Origin: Methylorubrum populi
GTDB lineage: Bacteria > Pseudomonadota > Alphaproteobacteria > Rhizobiales > Beijerinckiaceae
Direction of reading: 5' to 3'
Length of the DNA stretch: 64,000 nucleotides
NCBI RefSeq assembly: GCF_002355515.1
Contig: NZ_AP014809.1
Location: 2,194,501 to 2,258,500 of the forward strand
Shown: piece by piece, positions 31,883 through 41,396 of the stretch
Numbering within the stretch: position 1 is the first letter of the stretch
How the letters are laid out: every line of letters begins with the position of its first letter
Program-made: the position numbers and the translations under genes
The notes under the pieces: model-generated
The model's input: the letters and a program-made list of their open reading frames with translations, nothing else
What the model was told of the DNA's origin: nothing
Database searches by the model: none

Positions 31883-33808
31883 TCAGCCGCCGATCCCGCG
31901 CGCCTTCAGGCTGTCGCCGATCTCCTCCAGCGTGGCCGGATCCTCGATGGTCGGGGGCATGGAGAACGCCTCGCCGTCGGCGATGCGCTTCATCGTGCCG
32001 CGCAGGATCTTGCCCGAGCGCGTCTTCGGCAGGCGCCCGACGGTGACCGCCAGCTTGAAGGCGGCCACGGGGCCGATCTCGTCGCGTACCCGGGCGACCA
32101 GCTCGCGCTCGATCGTCTCCGCATCCCTGGCGACGCCCGCCTTGAGCACCACGAAACCGCAGGGGGCCTCGCCCTTGAGCGAATCGCGGATGCCGATCAC
32201 CGCGCATTCGGCGACGTCCGGGTGGGAGGCCAGCACCGCCTCCATCCCGCCGGTGGAGAGGCGGTGGCCGGCGACGTTGATGATGTCGTCGGTCCGGCCC
32301 AGCACCGTGACGTAGCCGTCCGCGTCCACCACGCCCGCATCCGAGGTGTCGTAGTAGCCGGGAAAGGTGGAGAGATAGCTCTGGCGGAAGCGCGCGTCCG
32401 AGCCCCACAGGGTCGGCAGGCAGCCCGGCGGCAGCGGCAGCTTGAGGGCGATGGTGCCCATCGTGCCGGGAGGAACCGGCTTGCCGGATTCATCGAGCAC
32501 GTGGAGGTCGTAGCCCGGCATCGGCTTGGCGGTGGAGCCGTACTTCACCGGAAGCCGCTCGATGCCGAGCGGGTTGCCGGCGATCGCCCAGCCGGTCTCC
32601 GTCTGCCACCAATGGTCGATCACCGGCCGGTCCAGCGCCCGCTCGGCCCAGGCGACCGAATCCGGGTCGGCGCGCTCGCCGGCCAGGAACAGGGCGCGCA
32701 GCTTCGACAGATCGTAGCTGCCGATCCGCTCGGCCCGCGGATCCTCCTTCTTGATCGCGCGCAAAGCCGTCGGCGCGGTGAACAGGGTGCGGACGCCGTG
32801 CTCGGCGGCGACCCGCCAGAAGGCGCCGGCATCCGGCGTGCCGACCGGCTTGCCCTCGTAGAGAACCGTCGTGCAGCCGTGCAGGAGCGGCGCGTAGACG
32901 ATGTAGGAGTGGCCGACCACCCAGCCGATGTCGGAGGCGCAGAAATAGACCTCGCCGGGCGCCGCGCCGTAGAGATTGGTCATCGACCAAGCGAGCGCGA
33001 CGCAGTAGCCGCCGCTGTCGCGCACCACGCCCTTGGGCCGGCCGGTCGTGCCCGAGGTGTAGAGGATGTAGAGCGGGTCGGTCGCCGCCACCGGCACCGG
33101 CTCAGCCCGGCGCCCGGCGCGGCGCGCCCGCGCCACGCTCTCCGCCCAGTCCCGGTCGCGGCCCTCGATCAGGCTCGCCTCGGCCTGCGGCCGCTGGAGG
33201 ATCAAGCAGGCGTCCGGCTTGTGGCTGGAGCGGGCGATCGCCGCGTCGAGCAGCGGCTTGTAGGCGACGGTGCGGGTCGGCTCGATGCCGCAGGAGGCGG
33301 CCAGGATCACCTTGGGCGCGGCGTCCTCGATGCGCGCGGCGAGTTCGTTGGCAGCGAAGCCTCCGAACACCACGGAGTGGATCGCGCCGATCCGGGCGCA
33401 GGCGAGCATGCCGAACAGGGCCTCGGGCACCATCGGCATGTAGATCACCACCCGGTCGCCCTTGCCCACGCCGAGATCGGCGAGGATGGCGGCGAGCACG
33501 GCCACCTCGTCGCGCAATGCGCCGTAGGTGATCGTGCGCTTGGTGCCGGTGACCGGGGAATCGTGGATGATCGCGGCTTGGTCGGCGCGCCCTCCCTCCG
33601 CGTGCCGGTCGACGGCGTTGCGGCAGACGTTGAGCCGGGCGTCCGGAAACCAGCGGCCGTAGACGCCCTGTTCGGGGTCGAAGGCGCGGGTCGGGGCAGC
33701 GTCCCAGTCGATCGCCGCCGCGGCTTTCAGCCAGAAGCCTTCCCTGTCCGCGAGCGAGGCGGCGTGAAGGGCGGCGTAGGCACCGTCAGTGGGCGGGGTG
33801 ACGGACAT
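31883..33808 (-). CDS. prpE: Propionyl-CoA synthetase
   Basis: A 641-residue acyl-CoA synthetase with GAGGAAAC before ATG 33808. The AMP-binding signature LYILYTSGTTGRPKGVVRD, the HWWQTETGWAI substrate-pocket segment and the acetylatable lysine near the C-terminus (PKTRSGKILRGTMKRIA) are all present. Start and pocket segments (VFGGFAANELAARIEDAAPK, FCASDIGWVVGHSYIVYAPL, ALFLAGERADPDS) fit PrpE better than acetyl-CoA synthetase. It activates propionate, and probably acetate less well, to the CoA ester. The exact chain-length preference is inferred. Confidence 0.85.
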   Translation of the reverse strand: MSVTPPTDGAYAALHAASLADREGFWLKAAAAIDWDAAPTRAFDPEQGVYGRWFPDARLNVCRNAVDRHAEGGRADQAAIIHDSPVTGTKRTITYGALRDEVAVLAAILADLGVGKGDRVVIYMPMVPEALFGMLACARIGAIHSVVFGGFAANELAARIEDAAPKVILAASCGIEPTRTVAYKPLLDAAIARSSHKPDACLILQRPQAEASLIEGRDRDWAESVARARRAGRRAEPVPVAATDPLYILYTSGTTGRPKGVVRDSGGYCVALAWSMTNLYGAAPGEVYFCASDIGWVVGHSYIVYAPLLHGCTTVLYEGKPVGTPDAGAFWRVAAEHGVRTLFTAPTALRAIKKEDPRAERIGSYDLSKLRALFLAGERADPDSVAWAERALDRPVIDHWWQTETGWAIAGNPLGIERLPVKYGSTAKPMPGYDLHVLDESGKPVPPGTMGTIALKLPLPPGCLPTLWGSDARFRQSYLSTFPGYYDTSDAGVVDADGYVTVLGRTDDIINVAGHRLSTGGMEAVLASHPDVAECAVIGIRDSLKGEAPCGFVVLKAGVARDAETIERELVARVRDEIGPVAAFKLAVTVGRLPKTRSGKILRGTMKRIADGEAFSMPPTIEDPATLEEIGDSLKARGIGG

Positions 33809-33999
33809 CGGCGTTTCCTCGTGCGGCCGGTTGGTCCGGCCCGTTCGAGGACGATGATAGCGCGGAATTTCTCGCCGCGCCCCGCTCTGACAGCAGAACC
33901 GCCGCGCTGGTCTCCCAGGCGGCGGTGACGTCTTGGTCCGAGTCGGGAGAGGAAGAGGAGCCGGCGACGTCTCCCGGGGCGAGGCCGGCCGGGGCGCCG

Positions 34000-34176
34000 C
34001 TAGTGGAGGGTGTCTTCGCGCAGGCGCTCGATTTCGTCCTTGAGGTGCAGTTTCTTACGCTTGAGTTCCGCGATGCGGAGATCGTCACTGGCGAGGGATT
34101 GCATCGCGTCGTGAAGCTCGCGCTCCAAGGCTTCGTGCTTGGCGGCGAGCTGGCTCAAATGCGTCTGCAAGGACAT
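34000..34176 (-). CDS. DUF465 / YdcH-family small protein
   Basis: A 58-residue protein read directly: MSLQTHLSQLAAKHEALERE, LHDAMQSLASDDLRIAELKR, KKLHLKDEIERLREDTLH. It shows the family pattern of a helical hairpin with H-x(2)-L-x(3)-I near the start and LKRKKLHLKDEIERL at the end. Function of the family is unknown; it is very common in alphaproteobacteria. Another member is encoded divergently at 34443. Confidence 0.85.
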   Translation of the reverse strand: MSLQTHLSQLAAKHEALERELHDAMQSLASDDLRIAELKRKKLHLKDEIERLREDTLH

Positions 34177-34442
34177 GAGGTGTCGCTCCTGTCACTGTTT
34201 CGGACGCGGGGTAGACTGGCACAGGATGGCCGGCGTGTCGAAGCCATTCGGCGGCAAAATGGATGAGTCCGTAACAAGGTGATTTCAAATCTTCCGGCGT
34301 GAGGGCGAAGTGACGGCCGGGGCTAATCTTGACCGTTGCCAGCTCCGACGGGGCGGGAGAACCGGCTCTCGCGCCTTGCCCCGGGGTCGGGCTTGGCGCA
34401 TGGTCGCCCCCGGTCAAGGCCGGTGATGTGTTTCGAGCAATG

Positions 34443-34661
34443 ATGGCGGACGAGGTTGCCAACGATGCGGTCGCAGATCCGGCCGGGGAACTCAGTCGGT
34501 TGCGGGAAGAGCACCGGGATCTCGACGAAGCCATCGAGGCGCTGAAGCTCAGCGTCGCCGTCGATCAGCTCCAGCTGCAGCGGCTCAAGAAGCGCAAGCT
34601 GGTCCTGCGCGACCGGATCACCCACCTCGAAGATCAGATCACGCCGGACATCATCGCGTAG
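34443..34661 (+). CDS. DUF465 / YdcH-family small protein
   Basis: A 72-residue protein from ATG 34443 (34440 also possible; the open frame from 34329 reads as noncoding). The core is SRLREEHRDLDEAIEALKLS then VDQLQLQRLKKRKLVLRDRI and THLEDQITPDIIA, the same helical-hairpin family as the gene at 34000-34176. The pair lies back to back, probably an old duplication. A hairpin terminator follows. Confidence 0.8.
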   Translation: MADEVANDAVADPAGELSRLREEHRDLDEAIEALKLSVAVDQLQLQRLKKRKLVLRDRITHLEDQITPDIIA

Positions 34662-34664
34662 AAA

Positions 34665-34695
34665 AGGCCGGGAGAGGATCGGACCCTCCCGGCCT
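34665..34695 (+). terminator. Hairpin terminator of the DUF465 gene
   Basis: AGGCCGGGAG (34665-34674) and CTCCCGGCCT (34686-34695) form a perfect 10-bp stem right after the stop codon at 34661; only a short T content follows. Confidence 0.55.
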
Positions 34696-34791
34696 GTCGC
34701 TGCCGTTCGCGAGCGCCGTTGCAGGCCTCTCCTGCCGACAATTCCCCTCCGCTTCTGCCGCAGCGGAGACGTTTACTCGGCGAGGGGAAGC

Positions 34792-34968
34792 TTACTTGGC
34801 GAGGTAGGCCGAGACGCTGGACACGCGGGTTCCGACCATCCGGACCGCCTTGCGCAGGCGTTCGTCGGAGACCTGGAGCAGGTCGGCCCAGTGCTTGCGG
34901 GTGGTGCTGTCGTGGATGTCGATATGGGTTGCGTTGCGGGCGCGCGTGGTCTGGTCCGCGGAGGACAT
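34792..34968 (-). CDS. DUF3606-family small protein
   Basis: A 58-residue protein read directly: MSSADQTTRARNATHIDIHD, STTRKHWADLLQVSDERLRK, AVRMVGTRVSSVSAYLAK. It has the DUF3606 layout (I-D-x-x-x-x-x-x-x-W-x-x-x-x-x-V-x-x-x-x-L-x-x-A-V-x-x-V-G), ending just before the stop at 34792. Role unknown; members are often stress-linked in alphaproteobacteria. The Shine-Dalgarno is weak. Confidence 0.8.
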   Translation of the reverse strand: MSSADQTTRARNATHIDIHDSTTRKHWADLLQVSDERLRKAVRMVGTRVSSVSAYLAK

Positions 34969-35197
34969 TTGAAGGCTCGCTGATGTAAGGGGCCCGGCCG
35001 CCGACGGCCGTTTCCCTCACAACGCGGTTCGTCGATTTCGGCTCCGGGCGATGGGCGGGGAATCGACGAGATTTTTGCGGGCATCGGCCGACCGGGTTCC
35101 TGCCGTCTCGACACCTTGCCCCGCCCCCCGCCTTGCCGGGGTGCGGCACCCCCTGTTATTCGGCCCTCTCGCGGGCTGACAGGCCCGCTCCCTCGTA

Positions 35198-35710
35198 ATG
35201 GGCCAGACGACGATGCTGGGATCGCCCCCGGTCGCGATCATCATGGGAAGCCAGTCGGACTGGGCGACCATGCGCAATGCCGCCGAGACGCTCGACGCGC
35301 TCGGCATCGCCTATGACGCCCGCATCGTGTCGGCCCACCGCACCCCGGACCGGCTCGTCGCCTTCGCCAAGGGCGCGCGCGAGGCCGGCTTCAAGGTGGT
35401 GATCGCGGGCGCGGGCGGAGCGGCGCACCTGCCCGGCATGACGGCGGCGATGACGCCGCTGCCGGTCTTCGGCGTGCCGGTCGAGTCGAAGGCGCTCTCC
35501 GGGCAGGACAGCCTGCTCTCCATCGTGCAGATGCCCGCCGGCATCCCCGTCGGCACGCTGGCGATCGGCCGGGCCGGTGCCGTCAACGCCGCCCTGCTCG
35601 CCGCCGCCGTCCTGGCCCTCACCGATGCCGGCCTCGCCGGGCGGCTCGATGCGTGGCGCGCCCGCCAGACCAAGTCCGTCGCCGAGCGTCCGGACCCCTC
35701 GCAAGCCTGA
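35198..35710 (+). CDS. purE: N5-carboxyaminoimidazole ribonucleotide mutase
   Basis: A 170-residue protein (ATG 35198; a second start at 35213 would give MLGSPP). Class I PurE marks: [43 protein letters not shown], and [20 protein letters not shown]. It rearranges N5-CAIR to CAIR in de novo purine synthesis and works directly after PurK, encoded 17 bases downstream. Confidence 0.95.
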   Translation: MGQTTMLGSPPVAIIMGSQSDWATMRNAAETLDALGIAYDARIVSAHRTPDRLVAFAKGAREAGFKVVIAGAGGAAHLPGMTAAMTPLPVFGVPVESKALSGQDSLLSIVQMPAGIPVGTLAIGRAGAVNAALLAAAVLALTDAGLAGRLDAWRARQTKSVAERPDPSQA

Positions 35711-35727
35711 CAACGACACGAATCGAC

Positions 35728-36840
35728 ATGGCCTCTTCCACCTCCACGCCGAAAGTCCGGCCCGGCGGCACCCTCGGCATCGTCGGCGGGGGCCAGCTCG
35801 GGCGCATGATCGCGCTCGCGGCCGCCAATTACGGCCTCAAGGTCCACATCTACGCCCCCGATGCCGACAGCCCGGCCTTCGACGTGGCCCACGCCCACAC
35901 GCTCGCGCCCTACGACGACGCGGCGGCGCTGGCGGCCTTCGCCGATGCCTGCGACGTGGTCACCTACGAGTTCGAGAACATCCCCCACGCCACCGCCGCG
36001 GTGCTGGCCGAGCACGCGACCCTGCATCCGAGCGCGACGGCGCTGCTCACCACGCAGGACCGCCTCTCGGAGAAGGACTTCGTGACCGCGCTCGGCATCC
36101 CGACCGCGCCCTATCGGGCAGTCGATTCGGCCGAAGACCTCGCGCGGGCCCTGGAGGCGCTCGGCCGTCCTGCCGTGCTGAAGACGCGGCGCTTCGGCTA
36201 CGACGGCAAGGGCCAGCGCATGATCCGCGAGGGCGACGACGCGGCCGCTCTGCTCGCCGAGTTCAAGGGCGTTCCCTGCATCCTCGAAGGGTTCGTGCCG
36301 TTCGAGCGCGAGATCTCCGTGATCGCCGCCCGCGGCCCCGACGGGGCGTTTGCGGCCTACGACCCCTGCGCCAACGAGCACCGCGATCACATCCTCGCCT
36401 TCACCCGCGTGCCCGCCCCGGGGCTGACGCGCGCCACCGGCGACGCGGCGGTCGCCATCGCCCGCGCCATCGCCGAGGCTCTGGGCTATGTCGGCGTGCT
36501 CGCCGTCGAGATGTTCGAGGTCGCCGGGCCCGAGGGCGCCGCCCGCCTCGTCGTCAACGAGATCGCCCCCCGGGTTCACAATTCCGGGCACTGGACCATC
36601 GAGGGCGCGCTGACCTCGCAATTCGCGCAGACCGTGCGCGCCGTCTGCGGCTGGCCGCTGGGGGACACCGCCCGCACCGGCGGCATGGCGGCGGAGATGG
36701 AAAACCTCATCGGCGCTCAAGCCGATGAATGGGCCGGCCTGCTCGCCGAACCGGGTGCCCATCTCCACCTCTACGGCAAGGCCGAGGCTCGCCCCGGCCG
36801 AAAGATGGGCCATGTCACCCGCCTCAGGCCGCTGGGCTGA
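35728..36840 (+). CDS. purK: N5-carboxyaminoimidazole ribonucleotide synthase
   Basis: A 370-residue ATP-grasp enzyme from ATG 35728. N-terminal LGIVGGGQLGRMIALAAANY, ATP-grasp segments LKTRRFGYDGKGQRMIREG and LEGFVPFEREISVI, and the C-terminal EIAPRVHNSGHWTIEGALTS are diagnostic. It makes N5-CAIR from AIR, bicarbonate and ATP. It forms an operon with purE. Confidence 0.95.
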   Translation: MASSTSTPKVRPGGTLGIVGGGQLGRMIALAAANYGLKVHIYAPDADSPAFDVAHAHTLAPYDDAAALAAFADACDVVTYEFENIPHATAAVLAEHATLHPSATALLTTQDRLSEKDFVTALGIPTAPYRAVDSAEDLARALEALGRPAVLKTRRFGYDGKGQRMIREGDDAAALLAEFKGVPCILEGFVPFEREISVIAARGPDGAFAAYDPCANEHRDHILAFTRVPAPGLTRATGDAAVAIARAIAEALGYVGVLAVEMFEVAGPEGAARLVVNEIAPRVHNSGHWTIEGALTSQFAQTVRAVCGWPLGDTARTGGMAAEMENLIGAQADEWAGLLAEPGAHLHLYGKAEARPGRKMGHVTRLRPLG

Positions 36841-37307
36841 GGCGTCTTCCGCCAGGATGGGGCCGATCCCGGCGCAAGGACGCGCCATGGAGCGTCGACG
36901 GGGCCGAGAGACGGCATCGAGGAATTCGAAAGCTTAACCATTCGATCTGTCGCCTCCGCGCAACAGCAAACCACAGTCGAACCCGGTTCGAAGCCCTCGG
37001 CGAAAGCGTGAAGCCAGGGGCCACACCTTCGCCACATCCCGAGGTTTCAGCGGAGGTAACGGGGCATCCGCGGAAGCCGCATGCGCGTTCTCCGGTCTCG
37101 GGCCGGACGAGCCCGCCCGCTCTTTCCGGATGCGTCTCGGGAAATCTCCGCCTCAAGGCGCTGCCCGCGCCGGCGATCGGACGTTTTGCGAGACCGTTTA
37201 AGCGCCCATTCACCGTGTTGCGGCAGCGTGCGCGCGACGGGATGATCCGGGCCCTTCAGGGGCCGCCGCGGAGATCCGGACGAGCGGGCGCGGGGGAGAA
37301 CGTGAAG
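36841..37307. other. Intergenic region purK / TPR lipoprotein
   Basis: About 470 bases. Open frames run through it in phase with the TPR gene but read as noncoding. The only clear signal is GGGGGAG at 37292-37298, the ribosome-binding site for ATG 37308. Confidence 0.5.
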
Positions 37308-38168
37308 ATGATCGGGATGACGCTGGACGGACGCAAGGCGAGGCGGATCGGTGCCCTCGTGCTGACCGCCGCGGCGCTGGCTGGCTGCGAGACCTACGGC
37401 AGCGCGACCGCTCCGCGTCAGTTCGCGGTGCTGGAGACCGACACCACGGGCGCCACCAACGTCAACATCGCCTCGCTCAGCGACGTGATTTCGCGCAACC
37501 CGTCGGATGCGGGCGCCTACGTCACCCGCGGCGCGGCCTATGCCCGCTCGGGCCAGTTCGGCGAGGCGATCTCCGACTTCTCCAAGGCGATCCAGCTCGA
37601 TCCGAGCTCGGCCTCGGCCTACAACAACCGGGCGCTGGCCTACCGCCAGACCGGCCGCAACGACGCCGCGCTGCAGGACTTCTCCAAGGCCATCGCCAAC
37701 GATCCGAACTTCTCCGCCGCCTACATCGGCCGGGCGAACCTGGAGCGCGCCCAGGGCGATCTCGACGGAGCGCTCAACGACCTCAACGTCGCGATCCGTC
37801 TCGCGCCCGAATCGGCCGAGGCGTACCATGCCCGCGGCCTCGTGCGGCAGAAGCAGGGTCACAATCCCGAGGCGATCGGCGACTTCGCGGCGGCCATCGA
37901 CCGCAATCCCTTCGTCGCCGCGCCCTACGCCGCCCGTGGTCAGAGCCTGATTTCGCTGAGCCAGTACGACAAGGCGATCGAGGACTTCAACGCGGCGCTG
38001 AACGTGAACGCGAAGGACGCCTCGGCCTGGGCCTATCGCGGCCTCGCCTACGAGAAGGCGAACCGCCGCAAGGAGGCGAGCGAGAGCTACCAGCAGGCGG
38101 CCCGTCTCGATCCCAACAACGCCGTGGCCAAGCAGGGCATCGGCCGCATGCAGGGCGGCCTGTTCTAG
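37308..38168 (+). CDS. TPR-repeat lipoprotein
   Basis: A 286-residue protein from ATG 37308 (the GTG 37302 and ATG 37317 are alternatives). The signal peptide ends in a lipobox LAGC with C27, so it is membrane-anchored. About six TPR units follow: AGAYVTRGAAYARSGQFGEA, SAYNNRALAYRQTGRNDAAL, AAYIGRANLERAQGDLDGAL, EAYHARGLVRQKQGHNPEAI, APYAARGQSLISLSQYDKAI, SAWAYRGLAYEKANRRKEAS. Probably a scaffold for envelope complexes, in the manner of NlpI or TadD-like proteins; the partner is unknown. Confidence 0.85.
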   Translation: MIGMTLDGRKARRIGALVLTAAALAGCETYGSATAPRQFAVLETDTTGATNVNIASLSDVISRNPSDAGAYVTRGAAYARSGQFGEAISDFSKAIQLDPSSASAYNNRALAYRQTGRNDAALQDFSKAIANDPNFSAAYIGRANLERAQGDLDGALNDLNVAIRLAPESAEAYHARGLVRQKQGHNPEAIGDFAAAIDRNPFVAAPYAARGQSLISLSQYDKAIEDFNAALNVNAKDASAWAYRGLAYEKANRRKEASESYQQAARLDPNNAVAKQGIGRMQGGLF

Positions 38169-38468
38169 GGCATCCTCTTCGTAGGGAATTCCTGGAGCCA
38201 GCATCCGGCCCCGCTGCGCGTGGCGGGCTAACCCATGAGTTACTTCCCGTCCCGGGCGACGAGGTCGGCTGGCTTCGCCCGCACCGATCGAGATGTTCCC
38301 TTCGATCTCGGCGGGCGGAGGCGCTCGGGTTCCGGCGAGGGTGCAACCTCGTTCCGGTTGCGGGCAACTTGAAATCTGTGAAGAGACTTATCCGAACGAC
38401 GTTTCCCGCTCTATACTTCCAATCCCGACGCGATCACGAACGGGTCAGGGCGAAGGGAGGGTAGGCCG
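38169..38468. other. Intergenic region upstream of the response regulator
   Basis: 300 bases with no gene. The last 100 bases are AT-richer (CTTATCCGAACGACG, CTCTATACTTCC) and are the likely promoter of the response regulator gene. No strong repeat is visible. Confidence 0.4.
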
Positions 38469-38849
38469 ATGCCGGATGGATCCGAACTGCTCAATGGAAG
38501 GCGCGTCCTCGTCGTTGAGGACGAGTACTTTATAGCCGACGACATGCGGCGCGTGTTCGAGGAAAACGGGGCGCAGGTGATCGGCCCCGTGGGCAGCATC
38601 GATGACGCCCTGGCGATCATCGACGAGACCCCGCGCATCGGCGGCGCCGTGCTCGACATCAACCTGCGCGAGGTCATGGTCTTCCCCGTCGCCGACGCGC
38701 TCAGGGCGCGCGGCGTACCGTTCGTCTTCGCCACCGGCTACGAGGAGAACGCCGTTCCGAAGCGTCTGCGGGACACGATCCACTGCGAGAAGCCGATCGA
38801 GCCGGTTCGGCTGGCCAGGGCGCTGTTCGGCGAGAGGGCCGCCGTCTGA
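38469..38849 (+). CDS. Single-domain response regulator
   Basis: A 126-residue receiver domain with no output domain. The acidic pair E17-D18 (VLVVEDEYFIADDMRRVF), the phosphoacceptor D63 (GGAVLDINLRE), and the conserved lysine near the end (IHCEKPIEP) are all present, so it should be phosphorylatable. Such stand-alone receivers act as phosphate shuttles or bind partner proteins. No kinase lies nearby. Confidence 0.9.
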   Translation: MPDGSELLNGRRVLVVEDEYFIADDMRRVFEENGAQVIGPVGSIDDALAIIDETPRIGGAVLDINLREVMVFPVADALRARGVPFVFATGYEENAVPKRLRDTIHCEKPIEPVRLARALFGERAAV

Positions 38850-38894
38850 CGCTGAGGCCGGCGCGGGTGGGGCTGGGCCCGCGCCCCGTGCCGG

Positions 38895-39896
38895 TCAGCC
38901 CGAGCCCGGCGCGCTCTCCAGCCGGCGGTGTTCGCAGGCGATGCGGCGGACCGTGCCGGTGTTCGAGCGGTAGACCACCGTCTCGGTCTCGATCAGGCCG
39001 GGGCTGAACCGCACGCCCGAGAGCAGCGCCCCGGTGGTCACGCCGGTGGCCGCGACGATGACGTCGCCGCGGGCCATGTCGTGCATGTCGTATTTCCGGT
39101 TCGGGTCGGTGATGCCCATCTTCGCTGCCCGCGCCCGCTTGTCGGCGGAATCGAGGATGAGCCGGCCCTGCATCTGGCCGCCGATGCAGCGCAGGGCGCT
39201 GGCGGCGATCACGCCCTCGGGGGCGGCGCCGGTGCCCATATAGATGTCGACGCCGGTCTCGTCGGGCTTGGTGCAGTGGATGATCGCGGCGATGTCGCCG
39301 TCGGAGATCAGGCGGATGCCGGCGCCGGTGTCGCGCACGGCGGCGATCAGGTCCATGTGGCGCGGCCGGTCGAGGATGATCGCGGTGATGCCCGAGGGCT
39401 CGACGCCCTTGGCGCGGGCAAGCGAGGCGATGTTCTTGGCCGGGCTCCAGTCGAGATCGACCGTGCCGGGCGGGTAGCCGGGGCCGATGGCGATCTTCTG
39501 CATGTACACGTCGGGCGCGGCGAGCAGCGAGCCGCGCTCGGCGAGCGCCATTACCGCAATGGCGCCCGGCATGTCCTTGGCGCAGAGCGTGGTGCCCTCC
39601 AGCGGATCGACCGCGATGTCCACGGACGGTCCGTGGCCGGTGCCGACCCGCTCGCCGATGAACAGCATCGGCGCCTCGTCGCGCTCGCCCTCGCCGATTA
39701 CCACGCTGCCCTCGATCGGGAGTGCCATCAGCTCGGTGCGCATGGCGTCGACGGCGGCCTGATCGGCCTCCTTCTCGCGGCCATGCCCCCGCAGGCGGGC
39801 CGCGGCGATGGCCGCCGCCTCGGTCACCCGCACGAGTTCGAGCGTCAGGCCCCGCGCCGTGGGATCGCTGAAGATCCCGGTATTGACCGCCGACAT
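38895..39896 (-). CDS. glpX: Fructose-1,6-bisphosphatase class II
   Basis: A 333-residue GlpX-type phosphatase from ATG 39896 (MSAVNTGIFSDPTARGLTLE); 36 further upstream codons look noncoding. Metal and substrate motifs: VVIGEGERDEAPMLFIGERV, VDIAVDPLEGTTLCAKDMPG, MGTGAAPEGVIAASALRCIG. It dephosphorylates fructose-1,6-bisphosphate (and in some methylotrophs sedoheptulose-1,7-bisphosphate) in gluconeogenesis. A 20-bp perfect palindrome sits 98 bases upstream. Confidence 0.93.
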   Translation of the reverse strand: MSAVNTGIFSDPTARGLTLELVRVTEAAAIAAARLRGHGREKEADQAAVDAMRTELMALPIEGSVVIGEGERDEAPMLFIGERVGTGHGPSVDIAVDPLEGTTLCAKDMPGAIAVMALAERGSLLAAPDVYMQKIAIGPGYPPGTVDLDWSPAKNIASLARAKGVEPSGITAIILDRPRHMDLIAAVRDTGAGIRLISDGDIAAIIHCTKPDETGVDIYMGTGAAPEGVIAASALRCIGGQMQGRLILDSADKRARAAKMGITDPNRKYDMHDMARGDVIVAATGVTTGALLSGVRFSPGLIETETVVYRSNTGTVRRIACEHRRLESAPGSG

Positions 39897-39993
39897 CGCG
39901 CTCCGTTCCTTATCCCCGGGGCCCGGCCTGTTTGCGGCCGGTGCCGATGATCGCCCTTCGCCCCGGCGGTGATCGGGGCCGCCCGGGACGCGG

Positions 39994-40036
39994 TGCGATG
40001 TCATGACATCGCATTCGCGGGCGGGACATGATGTCC
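39994..40036. promoter_or_regulatory. Palindromic operator candidates upstream of glpX
   Basis: TGCGATGTCATGACATCGCA (39994-40013) is a perfect 20-bp palindrome. GGACATGATGTCC (40024-40036) is a second, 13-bp dyad with the same ATGTC core 30 bases away. Two related dyads in the hom-glpX gap point to a regulator that binds cooperatively near the glpX promoter. The regulator is not known. Confidence 0.6.
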
Positions 40037-40052
40037 GGCAGGATCTTGCCGG
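40035..40052 (-). terminator. Hairpin downstream of hom
   Basis: CCGGCA / TGCCGG with a 6-base loop, 22 bases beyond the hom stop. A weak candidate terminator; it overlaps the second palindrome by two bases. Confidence 0.4.
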
Positions 40053-40073
40053 AAATGGCGGTGGGCGTCTCGC

Positions 40074-41396
40074 CTATTCGCGCTCGATGCGGATCAGCTG
40101 CGGCGCCTCGGCGAGCAGGCCGTCCCGGTCGATCGCGGCCAGCGCCTCGCGGACGTTGCCCTCGGTGGCGGCGTAGGTGATCAGCACCAGCGGCACCGGC
40201 TGGCCTGACAGCCCCTGCGGATCGCTGGAGGCGGCCTTGGCCGAGCGGCGCTGGACGATGCTTTCGATCGAGATGTTGGCTTCCGCCATCCGGGTGGCGA
40301 CGCCGGCGGCGACGCCGGTGCGGTCGTGCACGGTGAGGCGGATGTAGTAGCCGCCCTCGTGGCGCTGCATCTCGACCCGCCGCGGGGCTGCGAGGCGCGC
40401 GACCGGCTGGCCGAAGGTCGGGCGCACGAGGCCGAGCGCGACATCGGTGATGTCGGCGACGACGGCCGAGGCCGTGGCCGCCCCGCCGGCTCCGGGGCCG
40501 ATCAGGGTCAGCTCGCCGACCGCGTCCGCATCGACGCTGACCGCGTTGGTGACACCCATCACCTGGGCGATGGCCGAGGCCTTCGGCACCATGGTCGGGT
40601 GGACGCGCTGCTCGATGCCCTCCGCGGTCGCCTGGGCGACGCCGAGGAGCTTGATGCGGTAGCCGAGTTCGTCGGCCATGGTGAGGTCGAGGGGCTGGAT
40701 CGCCGAGATGCCCTCGACGGATACGCCCTCGGCATCGATCTCCACGCCGAAGGCGAGGCTCGTGAGGATGGCGAGCTTGTGAGCGGTGTCGAAGCCCTCG
40801 ACGTCGAAGGTCGGGTCGGCCTCGGCATAGCCCAGCGCCTGCGCGTCCTTGAGGCAGGCCTCGAAGGTCAGCCCCTCCGCCTCCATGCGGCTGAGGATGT
40901 AGTTGCAGGTGCCGTTGAGGATTCCGTAGACGCGGCTGATCGCATTGCCGGACAGTCCCTCGCGGATCGCCTTGATGACCGGGATGCCGCCCGCCACCGA
41001 CGCCTCGTAGGCGAGCGCGACGCCGCGCTCCTCGGCCATGCGGGCCAGCGCCGCGCCGTGATGGGCGAGCAGCGCCTTGTTGGCGGTCACGACATGCTTG
41101 CCGGCGCCAAGCGCCGCCTCGACCGCCGCCTTGGCCGCGCCCTCCGAACCGCCGACGAGCTCGACGAACACGTCGATCTCGCCCGAGCGCGCCAGCTCGA
41201 CCGGGTCGTCGAACCAGTGCAGGCCGGAGAGGTCGACGCCGCGGTCGCGGCTCCGGTCGCGGGCGGAGACGGCGGTGACGGTGATCGTGCGTCCGGTCGC
41301 GGCGGTGAGCGCCTCGGCGCGGCGGGCGATCATGGCCAGGACGGAGGCACCGACCGTGCCGAGCCCCGCAATGCCGAGGCGAAGGGTCTGCGTCAT
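40074..41396 (-). CDS. hom: Homoserine dehydrogenase
   Basis: A 440-residue enzyme from ATG 41396 (MTQTLRLGIAGLGTVGASVL); the further 98 upstream codons look noncoding. NAD(P)-binding GLGTVG at residues 10-16, the catalytic-domain segment GILNGTCNYILSRMEAEGLT then ALGYAEADPTFDVEGFDTAH, and a C-terminal ACT domain (IRLTVHDRTGVAAGVATRMA). It reduces aspartate semialdehyde to homoserine for threonine, methionine and isoleucine synthesis; the ACT domain fits feedback by threonine. Confidence 0.95.
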   Translation of the reverse strand: MTQTLRLGIAGLGTVGASVLAMIARRAEALTAATGRTITVTAVSARDRSRDRGVDLSGLHWFDDPVELARSGEIDVFVELVGGSEGAAKAAVEAALGAGKHVVTANKALLAHHGAALARMAEERGVALAYEASVAGGIPVIKAIREGLSGNAISRVYGILNGTCNYILSRMEAEGLTFEACLKDAQALGYAEADPTFDVEGFDTAHKLAILTSLAFGVEIDAEGVSVEGISAIQPLDLTMADELGYRIKLLGVAQATAEGIEQRVHPTMVPKASAIAQVMGVTNAVSVDADAVGELTLIGPGAGGAATASAVVADITDVALGLVRPTFGQPVARLAAPRRVEMQRHEGGYYIRLTVHDRTGVAAGVATRMAEANISIESIVQRRSAKAASSDPQGLSGQPVPLVLITYAATEGNVREALAAIDRDGLLAEAPQLIRIERE

